Shown one piece after another: positions 19,118 through 27,075 of a DNA stretch of 49,880 nucleotides (the stretch's first letter is position 1; each line of letters starts with the position of its first letter). The stretch is from Fluviicola sp. (GTDB lineage Bacteria; Bacteroidota; Bacteroidia; Flavobacteriales_D; Crocinitomicaceae). The notes beneath the pieces are model-generated. The model searched no databases. It was not told the origin of the DNA and worked only from the letters and a program-made list of their open reading frames with translations. Made by a program: the position numbers and the translations under genes. Location of the stretch: positions 1 to 49,880 of the forward strand of contig JAJTEO010000043.1 of the NCBI GenBank assembly GCA_021300395.1, given 5' to 3'.

Positions 19118-20027
19118 TTATACGTTAAATCTAAAATGAAGAATATCTCCATCTTCAACAATGTATTCTTTCCCTTCAACTTTAAATTTACCAGCATCTT
19201 TTACTGCATTTTCAGAACCTAACGTTGTGAAGTCATTGTATTTCATTACTTCTGCACGAATAAATCCTTTTTCGATAAGATTCAAGTTCCGTAATATCAG
19301 CTTCTATTTTTGCTCCAATAACTAAAACTTCAGCGTTTTCATCTTTAACCGCTTCACGAACGATATCAACATATTTGTTTCCTGTTTTAACAGAAGATTC
19401 ATCAACATTACATAAATAAAGAACTGGTTTTGTAGTAATCAATTGAAATTTATCAACGATTTCCATTTCTTTTTCGTCCAATTTCAATGTACGAATTGAT
19501 TTCCCTTGCTCTAAAGCTTCTTTGATTCGTTGACACAATTCGTTTTCTTTCAAGATTTCTTTATCTCCTGATTTTAAAACTCTTGCTAACGTTGAAATTC
19601 TTTTTTCTACAGATTCTAAATCTTTTAATTGAAGTTCAATATCAATGATTTCTTTATCTCTAACAGGGTTTACAGATCCATCAACGTGAATAATATTTCC
19701 ATCATCAAAACATCTTAAAACATGAATAATTGCATCTGTTTCACGGATATTTGCTAAGAATTGATTCCCTAAACCTTCTCCTTTTGAAGCTCCTTTCACT
19801 AAACCTGCAATATCAACGATCTCCATTGTTGTAGGAACAACTCTTTCAGGATTTACGATGTTTTCTAAAACTTCTAAACGTGGATCTGGAACTGTGATAG
19901 TACCAACATTCGGTTCGATTGTACAAAAAGGAAAGTTTGCTGATTGCGCTTTCGCATTCGACAAACAATTGAACAAAGTTGATTTCCCAACATTAGGAAG
20001 TCCTACAATACCACATTTTAAAGCCAT
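19118..20027 (-). pseudogene. ychF: Ribosome-associated GTPase/ATPase YchF (OLA1 type) with an internal deletion and frameshift
   Basis: The N-terminal part (20027 to about 19275) gives 251 family residues: G1 GLPNVGKSTLFN (8-19), FCTIEPNVG, the G3 site DIAGLVKGASKGEGLGNQFL and NVDE. At ELESY it leaves the family. The last 51 residues of YchF ([14 protein letters not shown] to HFRFNV then stop at 19118) follow in another frame. About 62 residues in between are missing, covering the conserved LNLQTYFTAGVKEVRAW region. The frame from 20027 therefore ends at 19233 with a nonsense tail. YchF is close to universal, so a true null would be surprising. Confidence 0.9.
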
Positions 20028-20077
20028 TCTTCGTAAATTTTGAATGCAAAGATAGGAAAGAAATATTAATTAATTTT

Positions 20078-20150
20078 GGATTTTGAATTTTGAATTTTTG
20101 ATTACAATTTTAATCTAAAATCTAAAATTTATAATCTAAAATTAAAATTG
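20078..20150. repeat. AT-rich short-word repeat upstream of the SRPBCC gene
   Basis: About 70 bp of repeated words (GGATTTTGAATTTTGAATTTT, then AATCTAAAATCTAAAATTTA and similar). It resembles the block at 1205-1242 and sits between divergent ychF and the SRPBCC gene. Confidence 0.5.
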
Positions 20151-20176
20151 TTATTTTTATTCAAAAAAAAAAGAAA

Positions 20177-20710
20177 ATGATCATTTTGTACATCTTAGCT
20201 CCAATAGCTTGTTTATTCATGTTAATCAACTTTATTGGATTATTTTTCCCAAGATTAACTCGTATTCAGGAATCTATAATTATCAACGAAAAACCGGAAG
20301 TTATTTTCCCTGAAATTGTTTCACTAAACAAATTTGTAACTTGGGATCCGTGGTCAAAAAGAGATCCAAATATTCAACAATGTTTTGATGGAACTGAAGG
20401 TCAACTAAATTCAAAATATTCTTGGAAAGGAAATAAAGAAGTAAAAGAAGGTTCTATGACGATTGTTAAAATTGATCAAAATGAATTTGTTGAACACGCA
20501 TTAATTTTTGGCAAAGGAAATTCAAATAGAGCCATATTTAAATTGACTCCTACTGAAAATGGAACGGAAGTAATTTGGGGAACAGAAATCAACATGGGAA
20601 AATTTCCAATGGGTAGAATTATCGGCGCTCTTTTAAAAGGAATGTTAAGCAGAGATTTCATTCAAGGCTTGGAAAAATTAAAATCTAAAATTGAAAACGT
20701 TAACAAATAA
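20177..20710 (+). CDS. SRPBCC (START/polyketide-cyclase-like) family protein with an N-terminal membrane anchor
   Basis: 177 aa. Residues 1-22 form a hydrophobic helix (MIILYILAPIACLFMLINFIGLFF). After it comes a ligand-binding SRPBCC pattern: ESIIINEKPEVIFPEIVSLNKFVTWDPWSKRDP (about 37-69, with the typical W-x-P-W), a central sheet WKGNKEVKEGSMTIV and the end helix LEKLKSKIE. The ligand and role are unknown. Its stop is 3 bp before the M28 peptidase start, so they are probably cotranscribed. Confidence 0.75.
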   Translation: MIILYILAPIACLFMLINFIGLFFPRLTRIQESIIINEKPEVIFPEIVSLNKFVTWDPWSKRDPNIQQCFDGTEGQLNSKYSWKGNKEVKEGSMTIVKIDQNEFVEHALIFGKGNSNRAIFKLTPTENGTEVIWGTEINMGKFPMGRIIGALLKGMLSRDFIQGLEKLKSKIENVNK

Positions 20711-20713
20711 ATT

Positions 20714-21914
20714 ATGAAAATTCTATTTCTATTCCTTTCAATAAGTATTATTTCTTTTTCTCAAAATAACGATTCTACTTTCATTCGTAATGTATATAAC
20801 AAAGCATTAAGCGAAGGTAAATCTTATGAAGATTTAAGAGAATTATGTAAAAAAATTGGTGCAAGACTTTCTGGTTCTGCAGAAGCTGAAATGGCTGTTC
20901 AATGGAGTAAAACCAAAATGGAAAGTTACGGTTTTGACAAAGTTTATCTTCAAGAAATCAGCAAAAGCATCTGATGTAAAAGGAAAGATTGTATTCTTGA
21001 ATCAACCGATGAATGAAAAAGAAATCATCACTTTTAGTGCTTATGGCGGATGTTATGTGATCAGAGGGAATGGAGCGATTGAATCTGCAAAATTGGGAGC
21101 TGTTGGTGTTATTATCCGTTCGCTTGGTTTGCCGGTAGATGAACATCCACACACTGGTTCGATGCATTATGAAGATAGTATTCAAAAAATTCCTGCTGCT
21201 GCGTTAGCGACAAAAGATGCAGATATATTGTCAAACTATCTTAAGACTTCAAAAGTTCGATTTGCATACGAAATGGACTGCAAAAATTTTCCTGATGCCG
21301 TTTCATATAATGTCATAGCTGAATTAACAGGTTCAGAAAAACCAAATGAAATCATCACTTTTGGAGGTCATTTAGATTCTTGGGACACTGGAGAAGGTGC
21401 ACATGATGATGGAACGGGAGTCATTCATTGTTTAGAAGCTTTAAGAATATTAAAAACATTAAACTATAAACCTAAACATACATTAAGGGTTGTTTTCTTT
21501 ATGAACGAAGAAAATGGAAACAAAGGAGGTCAAACGTATGCTACTTGGTCAAAAAGTAGAGGTGACATTCAAATTGCAGCAGTTGAAAGTGATCGAGGAG
21601 GTTTTGCTCCAAGAGGATTTGAAATCGATGGAAATGAAAAATACTTAAACCTATTACAATCCTTTGCTCCTATTTTTAAACCTTATGATTTACATATTTT
21701 TGATAAAGGTTATGGCGGAGTAGATATTGGCCCATTAAAAAAATCATTTGAGGGAATTCCTTTATTTGGTTTTGTTCCGGATTCACAACGTTATTTTGAC
21801 TTTCACCATGCTCCTAGCGATGTTTTTGAAAGTGTCAACAAACGTGAATTAGAACTCGGATGTGCTGCAATTGGATCTTTAGTTTATTTATTGGATAAAA
21901 ATATTTCATTTTAA
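20714..21914 (+). pseudogene. Secreted M28-family zinc peptidase with an internal deletion and frameshift
   Basis: First part (20714 to about 20958): signal peptide MKILFLFLSISIISFS and about 80 family residues ending at KVYLQEI, after which the frame stops at 20974. Second part (about 20962-21914), in another frame: KASDVKGKIVFLNQPM to the end. It contains the catalytic and zinc residues GGHLDSWD, AHDDGTG, NEENGNKG, ESDRGG and DFHHAPSD. Relatives are about 455 residues long; the two parts sum to about 400, so about 50-55 residues are missing at the junction, in the protease-associated domain. The active-site half is intact but has no usable start or signal peptide. Confidence 0.88.
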
Positions 21915-21979
21915 TTCATTGAAAATTAGATTAATTAAGAATTAAATCAAAAAAAGTTTAATTTTTTCAATAAAAACTC

Positions 21980-22009
21980 TTGCAGATTAAAAATAAGTAT
22001 GTATCTTTG
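21980..22009 (+). promoter_or_regulatory. Bacteroidota-type promoter of tRNA-Asp
   Basis: TTG at 21980-21982 and TATCTTTG at 22002-22009, spacing 19, an exact match to the consensus. A leader of about 85 nt separates it from the tRNA, and includes an AT-rich palindromic stretch around ATTCGATTGTAATCGAA. Confidence 0.75.
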
Positions 22010-22099
22010 CAACGCTTTAAACGTAAGGCAAAACAATATTTAAGATTCATTTTTGAATATTCGATTGTAATCGAAAAGTCGTAAGACTTACAAAATATT

Positions 22100-22173
22100 G
22101 GTTTGGTAGTTCAGTTGGTTAGAATGCCGCCCTGTCACGGCGGAGGTCGCGGGTTCGAGTCCCGTCCAGACCG
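22100..22173 (+). tRNA. tRNA-Asp (anticodon GTC)
   Basis: 74 nt. Acceptor stem GGTTTGG pairs with CCAGACC (one G-T pair), with discriminator G73. The D arm contains AGTTCAGTTGGTTAGAAT; the anticodon arm CCGCC-CTGTCAC-GGCGG presents GTC; the T arm is GCGGGTTCGAGTCCCGT. CCA is not encoded. A complete, normal tRNA. Confidence 0.96.
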
Positions 22174-22210
22174 CTTTTAAAGTATAGCTTATATGGCTGT
22201 AAGCTTAGAA

Positions 22211-22250
22211 ACCCTAATAGAGTATCAATTTCTATTAGGGTTTTGTTTTT
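22211..22250 (+). terminator. Terminator of tRNA-Asp
   Basis: Perfect 11-bp stem ACCCTAATAGA/TCTATTAGGGT followed by TTTGTTTTTT, 38 bp past the tRNA. In the degenerate second copy of this region the hairpin is replaced by another palindrome (22631-22647). Confidence 0.85.
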
Positions 22251-22271
22251 TATATAACTTTCATTTGACAG

Positions 22272-22544
22272 ATGGAAAACTTTTACACCTATATCATCTT
22301 CAGTGAAGTCTTTGATAAATATTATAAAGGATTCTCTACAAATCCTAAACAAAGACTTATACAACACAATCTTGGCGAAAGTAAATTCACTTCTAATTTT
22401 GGACCTTGGAAATTAGTGCATGTTGAAATTTATAATTCAAAAAAAGACGCACTTATTAGAGAGAAAAAATTAAAAAAATACTCGAAAGCGCAAATTATTC
22501 AATTATCAAACTCACAATTAAATAAAATTAATGAACTAGGTTAG
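22272..22544 (+). CDS. Small GIY-YIG family nuclease downstream of tRNA-Asp
   Basis: 90 aa. Single GIY-YIG domain: YTYIIFS (5-11) and YYKG (17-20, the YIG motif with Lys for Ile), NPKQRLIQHN (24-33, with the catalytic Arg), GPWKLVHVEIY (about 44-54) and REKKLKKYSK (about 62-71, with the metal-binding Glu). Such small proteins resemble UvrC N-termini or free-standing nucleases; their targets are mostly unknown. It lies 98 bp past tRNA-Asp, beyond its terminator, and its stop is formed inside a degenerate second copy of the tRNA. The start is the ATG at 22272; a remnant of a second copy lies at 22681-22745. Confidence 0.8.
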   Translation: MENFYTYIIFSEVFDKYYKGFSTNPKQRLIQHNLGESKFTSNFGPWKLVHVEIYNSKKDALIREKKLKKYSKAQIIQLSNSQLNKINELG

Positions 22545-22604
22545 AATACCGACCCGTCATCCCCAAGAGACTTGGGGACGGGTTCGAGTCCCGTCCAGAT
22601 CGCT
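22539..22604 (+). pseudogene. Degenerate tRNA-Asp copy (3' two-thirds) with a palindrome in place of an arm
   Basis: Aligns with the intact tRNA-Asp from GGTTAGAAT to the end and 28 bp beyond (TTTTAAAGTATAGCTTGTATGGCTGT). The anticodon GTC is still readable, but the 3' half of the anticodon stem and the variable region are replaced by CCCCAAGAGACTTGGGG (22561-22577). The acceptor 5' strand and most of the D arm are absent, so it cannot be a functional tRNA. Confidence 0.85.
22561..22577. repeat. Palindrome CCCCAAGAGACTTGGGG within the degenerate tRNA-Asp
   Basis: A 7-bp stem (CCCCAAG/CTTGGGG) with a 3-nt loop. An almost identical palindrome lies 70 bp downstream. Confidence 0.8.
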
Positions 22605-22630
22605 TTTAAAGTATAGCTTGTATGGCTGTT

Positions 22631-22647
22631 CCCCAAGTAACTTGGGG
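22631..22647. repeat. Palindrome CCCCAAGTAACTTGGGG at the position of the tRNA-Asp terminator
   Basis: Same 7-bp stem as 22561-22577. In the duplicated unit it takes the place of the ACCCTAATAGA terminator hairpin of the first copy. Confidence 0.8.
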
Positions 22648-22680
22648 AATTGTTATTTATATAACTTTCAATTGACACAT

Positions 22681-22745
22681 TAAAAATTTTGACACCTATA
22701 TCAACTACAGTGAAGTCTTTGATAAATATTATAAAAGATTCTATA
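22681..22745 (+). pseudogene. Remnant of a second GIY-YIG gene
   Basis: About 60 bp nearly identical to bases 22277-22336 of the intact GIY-YIG gene (shared ACACCTATATCA and CAGTGAAGTCTTTGATAAAT). Its start codon has become TTA and an in-frame stop follows the first few codons. Completes a duplicated unit tRNA part - spacer - nuclease start. The remaining stretch to 22854 shows only a possible -7 element TACCTTTG at 22824-22831 for the next gene. Confidence 0.75.
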
Positions 22746-22854
22746 ATCTCAAGCAATTCACACCTATTTATCATTTGTTAATACATTTCTCAATTTCCTC
22801 AAAAACCATCCTTATTTAATCTCTACCTTTGTTTTCAATAATCATTTCGATTCA

Positions 22855-23142
22855 ATGAACGCAGAACAAGAACAAAAAATAAAGGATCTTATTTCAAAAT
22901 ACAATGACATTCTTTTAGTATCAATGCGTCTAGCAATTGCGGAAGACTTTGTGAACTTGATGCTCTTAAATCGAGATGATTCAGAATTTGTTTTAAAGGA
23001 TTTATTTCAAAACAAAGAGGAATTCAACAAGCTTATCATGAAAGAATTTTTGAAGAAAAATAGTTCTACGGTGATACAAGAATTAAAATTCATGGAGAAC
23101 CCACTTCCCGACTTTCAAAACTTATTAGCTAGAAAAAAATAA
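22855..23142 (+). CDS. Small cytosolic protein of unknown function
   Basis: 95 aa, charged, predicted largely helical (QEQKIKDLISKYNDILLVSMRLAIAEDFVNLMLLNR...). No signal, membrane helix or motif I recognise. It stands alone, convergent with selO (10 bp between stops). The ATG at 22855 follows a possible -7 element TACCTTTG (22824-22831). Confidence 0.55.
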   Translation: MNAEQEQKIKDLISKYNDILLVSMRLAIAEDFVNLMLLNRDDSEFVLKDLFQNKEEFNKLIMKEFLKKNSSTVIQELKFMENPLPDFQNLLARKK

Positions 23143-23151
23143 ACTTCTTTA

Positions 23152-24609
23152 TCAAGTTCCACAAAACGTCTGATAACCCAAATCAAAATCAGCCGGAACA
23201 ACTTGAAAATGATTAAATGTAGAATTGGATTGATAAGGATTTTTTAAAACCAATAAAAGTTCATTAAACAATTTAAAATCGTTCTTCTCAGCCCCATTCA
23301 ATAAAGCTTCTTCAACCAAATGATTTCGAGGAATAAAGGAAGGATTATTTCTATTCATTAAGCTCAAAACACTTTCAATTTCAAAATTTGATATTCTTTG
23401 ATTCCATTTAAGTTTCCAAGCTTGGAACTCTTCATTTAGATAAATTCCTTCTAATTCATCTAATGATTTTGAAATATTTAGAAATGTATTCGTATAATCC
23501 GATTTGTACTTTTGCATCCAACTCAAAAGCTCATCAACCAAACTCTTATCCTCAATTTGATGCTCAAGAATCCCTAATTTATCACACATCATTTTCAACC
23601 ATTTCGATTCGTAATCTTCAGGAAATTGATAAATAATCGTTTCACACAACTTCACTGCTTCTTCCTCTACTTCATGTATTATTGGCAATAATGCACTTGC
23701 AAAACGCGCCATGTTCCATTGTGTAATAGCTGGCTGATTCCCATAAGCATATCTACCATCACGATCGATGGAACTAAAAACAGTTTCAGGATGGTAAGCG
23801 TTCATAAAAGCACAAGGGCCATAATCAATTGTCTCACCCGCGATACTTACATTATCTGTATTCATTACCCCATGAATAAAGCCTACACGCATCCAATTTA
23901 CAATCAAATCAATTTGTTGATCTTGCACTTTTTTCAATAAAGCTAAAGCTAAATTATCTTCATTTAATAATTCAGGGTAATGTCGATCTATTACATATTC
24001 CGTATAATTCTGTAAATCTTCTTTTTTCAAATATTTAGCCGCATATTGAAACGTTCCTACTCGAATATGACTTTTTGCTATCCTCGTTAAAACACCACCT
24101 TCACTTACTTTCTCTCGATAAACTTCATCACCTGTCGCAATAACTGCTAAACTTCTTGTAGTTGGGATTTTCAAACCATGCATCGCTTCACTGATTAAAT
24201 ATTCTCGAAGCATTGCATAAAGAGTGGCACGTCCATCTCCGTTTCTAGAAAAATAAGTACGACCTGAACCTTTCAACTGAATATCAAAACGATCATTGTC
24301 TTTTGTTACATGTTCCCCAAGTAGAATTGCTCTTCCATCTCCTAAAATATTAAAATGACCGAACTGATGTCCAGCATACGCTTGAGCTAAAGGAGTTGTA
24401 TGTTCTGGAACTTGATTTCCTGATAATTCTAAAATAATTTGATCTTGAGTTAAATCATTTAAATCTAATTCATTCGCCAATTCTTGGTTATACAGAACTA
24501 AACGAGGTTCATTTACAGGAAATGGATTCAAAATTCGAAATAAATTTTCGTCTACCTTTAAATAGGTGTTATCCCAATTCCATTTATTTATCCTGTTATT
24601 TTCGCTCAT
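23152..24609 (-). CDS. SelO family protein (UPF0061, pseudokinase-fold AMPylase)
   Basis: 485 aa, similar to E. coli SelO (478). SelO proteins transfer AMP from ATP to Ser, Thr or Tyr of target proteins and are tied to redox stress. Visible: YAGHQFGHFNILGDGRAILLGE (about 78-99), LKGSGRTYFSRNGDGRATL (about 112-130), the EYLISEAMHGLKIPTTRSLAV helix, GVMNTDNVSIAGETIDYGPCAFM (about 248-270, with catalytic Asn and DYGP) and QPAITQWNMARFA. The C-terminal Cys is in FCGT, corresponding to the selenocysteine or Cys position of eukaryotic SelO. Single-gene unit. Confidence 0.9.
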   Translation of the reverse strand: MSENNRINKWNWDNTYLKVDENLFRILNPFPVNEPRLVLYNQELANELDLNDLTQDQIILELSGNQVPEHTTPLAQAYAGHQFGHFNILGDGRAILLGEHVTKDNDRFDIQLKGSGRTYFSRNGDGRATLYAMLREYLISEAMHGLKIPTTRSLAVIATGDEVYREKVSEGGVLTRIAKSHIRVGTFQYAAKYLKKEDLQNYTEYVIDRHYPELLNEDNLALALLKKVQDQQIDLIVNWMRVGFIHGVMNTDNVSIAGETIDYGPCAFMNAYHPETVFSSIDRDGRYAYGNQPAITQWNMARFASALLPIIHEVEEEAVKLCETIIYQFPEDYESKWLKMMCDKLGILEHQIEDKSLVDELLSWMQKYKSDYTNTFLNISKSLDELEGIYLNEEFQAWKLKWNQRISNFEIESVLSLMNRNNPSFIPRNHLVEEALLNGAEKNDFKLFNELLLVLKNPYQSNSTFNHFQVVPADFDLGYQTFCGT

Positions 24610-24749
24610 TAGTCATATATTTTGAAATAGTACTTCAATCAAAGATACAACTTCCATTGTTTTTAATTCGTCTTTTAAAATTCAATCGAATGATTTTAAT
24701 CATTTTTAACTGATCAAATTAAGATTAACTTTGACAAAAATATTTTAAC

Positions 24750-25208
24750 ATGAAAGCAAAAGCACCAAAGCATTCTGAAACAATTATGACTCAAATCGTT
24801 TTTCCAAATGATACAAACCCTATGGGAATTTTACAAGGAGGAAGATTGGTTCATTGGTTGGATACTGCTGCCGCTATTTGTTCTCAAAATCACGCTGAGC
24901 ATATTTGTGTTACAGCATCAATAGATAGCGTGAAATTTAAAGCACCTGCAAAAGTTGGTGACATTGTAACTATTAAAGCAAAAGTTACAAGAGCCTTTAC
25001 TTCATCAATGGAAATTTTTGTTCAAGCTTGGGCTAAAAAAGTGCTTACCCAAAAAGAATACTTAATTAATGAAGCTTATTTTACATTTGTAGCCATTGAT
25101 GATAACGCAAATCCAACTCAAGTTCCAGGACTAAAACCATCGACAGAAAAAGAAAAAATAGAGTATCAATTAGCTGAAGAAAGAAAATTGGCTCGATTGA
25201 AAGTATAA
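24750..25208 (+). CDS. Hotdog-fold acyl-CoA thioesterase
   Basis: 152 aa, one hotdog domain: PNDTNPMGILQGGRLVHWLDTAAAI (about 20-44) contains the family Asn/Asp and the helix start, followed by SVKFKAPAKVGDIV (about 62-75). It hydrolyses acyl-CoA to free acid and CoA; chain-length preference cannot be read from sequence. A -7-like TAACTTTG lies at 24726-24733, 16 bp before the ATG, without a clear -33. Single-gene unit, convergent with exbD. Confidence 0.85.
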   Translation: MKAKAPKHSETIMTQIVFPNDTNPMGILQGGRLVHWLDTAAAICSQNHAEHICVTASIDSVKFKAPAKVGDIVTIKAKVTRAFTSSMEIFVQAWAKKVLTQKEYLINEAYFTFVAIDDNANPTQVPGLKPSTEKEKIEYQLAEERKLARLKV

Positions 25209-25407
25209 TAGATCCAAAACTCTTATAGCTATAATCACAAATAAAAAAAGGAGCTATCCAAAAAGATTAATTATAGTTTTGATTTAAACCATCTAAGTAA
25301 TTAAAGGTCATATAAGCTAATTTTCATCTAACTAAATACAAATTGTTAATTAGTATTAATTGAAACTTATATACTCTAAAAACCCCTTAAATGGTTGACT
25401 AAAAAAC

Positions 25408-25436
25408 AAAGGGCGTCCTTTTGGGACACCCTCTTT
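25408..25436 (-). terminator. Terminator after exbD
   Basis: Hairpin AAAGGGCGTCC / GGACACCCTCTTT with one mismatch and a TTTTG loop, followed (minus strand) by a TTTGTTTTTT run. It may also stop the convergent thioesterase transcript. The rest of the 25209-25460 gap shows nothing else. Confidence 0.65.
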
Positions 25437-25460
25437 AATAGTATTTAATTATACTGGAAA

Positions 25461-25868
25461 TCACTTAGGACTCGTAGCAATCACAAATTTCAGATTGTTT
25501 CTAACTGCGATTTGCAATACATCTATTAAATCTTGAACTTGTAAATCAAACGGAATTCGAACAACAATTGATTGATCTTTACTTCCACTCAAATTAGATA
25601 GGATTTTAGTCTCTAACTCTTCAAAAGGAACTTCATCTTTATCTATGAAGTAATGTTTCATCTTAGCTTCATCTTGAGTAACTGAAATACTCAACATTTG
25701 CTTTCCTTGTTTATCGTTTTGCTCTGCTTTAGGCAAAGTCATTTTAATCACATTCGGATTTGCTAATGTCGAAATAATCAAAAAGAACAAAAGCAAGAAG
25801 AACATGATATCACTCAATGCTGAAGTAGCAACCTCAACATGAAATCGTTTATTTCGCTTTATCGCCAT
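25461..25868 (-). CDS. ExbD/TolR family biopolymer transport protein
   Basis: 135 aa. One N-terminal membrane helix SDIMFFLLLFFLIISTLA (about 18-35) carries the proton-relay Asp at its start; the rest is a periplasmic domain. With ExbB it forms the proton-driven stator that energises TonB-dependent outer-membrane transport. The start overlaps the end of the exbB gene by 20 bp. The TonB-like protein at 28.5 kb is its probable partner. Confidence 0.9.
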   Translation of the reverse strand: MAIKRNKRFHVEVATSALSDIMFFLLLFFLIISTLANPNVIKMTLPKAEQNDKQGKQMLSISVTQDEAKMKHYFIDKDEVPFEELETKILSNLSGSKDQSIVVRIPFDLQVQDLIDVLQIAVRNNLKFVIATSPK

Positions 25869-26601
25869 GATTTGGTCTTTGTAAAACTTGAATAAATTCT
25901 AATATGCTTTTTTGAACATTTAACGCGAAATTATCAATCATTCCGTTTAATAAATGGTATCCAGTAAATGCAATAATACCTACGATCAAACCTGAACCAG
26001 AACTAATCATTTTCTCGTATAAACCACCTGAAATGTTACCGATACTAATATCTTCAGAAATCGAAATGCTGTAGAAAATTTTAATTACCCCTGAAATTGT
26101 ACCAATAAATCCTAACGTTGGTGCAATACCTGCAATTAATCCTAAATGACCTAGCTTTCTCTCCATTTTACCAACTTCGATATTTACTACTTTCTCCATG
26201 TTAGATTCAATCTCAACCATTGGACGACCAATTGTTAAAACTCCTTCTTTAATTACATTCCCAAAAGCAGTTTGATCTCTATCAGCTGAAGAAACAGCAG
26301 CATCTATATTCCCAGTATTTAAACTAGATTTCACATCTGTAATTAAATGTGTATTGTATTTAGTTGTTCTTTTGATAAATAAATATCTTTCTACAATCAC
26401 AAAAATTGTATAAAACAATAAAATTGAAATTGGAATTAAGAAAAATCCACCTTTTATAAAGAAATCAAATGCAGAAATCTCTTCTGTTACAACCACTTTT
26501 TTAGCAGCATCAGCAACCGTTGCCGACGGACTTGAAATTTGTCCATTCGCTACTGAAGCGAATATAGAAGTTAAAACTATCAACCCCAGGTATTTTCTCA
26601 T
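25849..26601 (-). CDS. MotA/TolQ/ExbB family proton channel protein
   Basis: 250 aa. Residues 1-20 look like a cleavable signal peptide, as in many Bacteroidota ExbB proteins. Three membrane helices: about 50-70 (FFLIPISILLFYTIFVIVER), about 150-175 (GLIAGIAPTLGFIGTISGVIKIF, the conserved proton-path helix) and about 195-220 (SGSGLIVGIIAFTGYHLL). It forms the pentameric part of the ExbB/ExbD motor. Complete; first gene of the exbB-exbD pair. Confidence 0.9.
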   Translation of the reverse strand: MRKYLGLIVLTSIFASVANGQISSPSATVADAAKKVVVTEEISAFDFFIKGGFFLIPISILLFYTIFVIVERYLFIKRTTKYNTHLITDVKSSLNTGNIDAAVSSADRDQTAFGNVIKEGVLTIGRPMVEIESNMEKVVNIEVGKMERKLGHLGLIAGIAPTLGFIGTISGVIKIFYSISISEDISIGNISGGLYEKMISSGSGLIVGIIAFTGYHLLNGMIDNFALNVQKSILEFIQVLQRPNHGDKAK

Positions 26602-26735
26602 TTTAATAAAGTTTAAAAAATAACAGCGTGAAAATAAATATTATTTTCCATTTTTTCAGAAATACTTATTAAGACCGAATTGTTGTTAACATCAAACTGT
26701 AATGAGTTTTTAAGATTCGCTCACAACTAACCAAA

Positions 26736-26981
26736 TCAATTCCCTTTCATTAAACTCTCAATTACTTTTCTTGATTTCCACTTCTTTATTTGCAATTCTC
26801 GTTGAGTAGCTTCCGATTTAGATTGATAATTTTCTTGATAAACGACTTGCCAATCACCAACCCCACCAGTAAAACCTTTATGATTGGAATTATGTTTTAA
26901 CAATCGCTCTTGTAGATTAGATGTTGAGCCAATGTAATATTTATTCTTTTTAATTGAAAACAGGATATAGGTGTGATACAT
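26736..26981 (-). CDS. Small GIY-YIG family nuclease downstream of tRNA-Val
   Basis: 81 aa, GIY-YIG domain of the UPF0213 type: YHTYILFS (2-9), KYYIGSTSNLQERLLKHN (14-31, with Tyr, Gly and catalytic Arg), GDWQVVYQENYQSKSEA (about 42-58) and RELQIKKWKSRK (about 61-72, with the metal-binding Glu). All core residues are present. It begins 44 bp past a degenerate tRNA-Val copy, on the same strand, so the arrangement mirrors the tRNA-Asp locus at 22.1-22.8 kb. Target unknown. Confidence 0.85.
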   Translation of the reverse strand: MYHTYILFSIKKNKYYIGSTSNLQERLLKHNSNHKGFTGGVGDWQVVYQENYQSKSEATQRELQIKKWKSRKVIESLMKGN

Positions 26982-27044
26982 TTTTAATAATTTAATTCAA
27001 AAAAGGTTAGATTTTCATTAAGTGTGGGAAATACAGGATTCGAA

Positions 27045-27060
27045 ATCCGATGAATCGGAT
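27045..27060. repeat. Palindrome ATCCGATGAATCGGAT inside the degenerate tRNA-Val T arm
   Basis: A 7-bp stem ATCCGAT/ATCGGAT with a 2-base centre; inserted relative to the intact tRNA-Val. Confidence 0.8.
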
Positions 27061-27075
27061 CAAGCTCTGTGACCC

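Noticed and set aside
22119-22367. A minus-strand frame across tRNA-Asp and the GIY-YIG start
   Set aside because: It is antisense to a tRNA and a supported gene and has no family features.
22539-22604. A second functional tRNA-Asp
   Set aside because: It lacks the 5' acceptor strand and most of the D arm, and its anticodon stem is replaced by a palindrome, although the GTC triplet and T arm remain.
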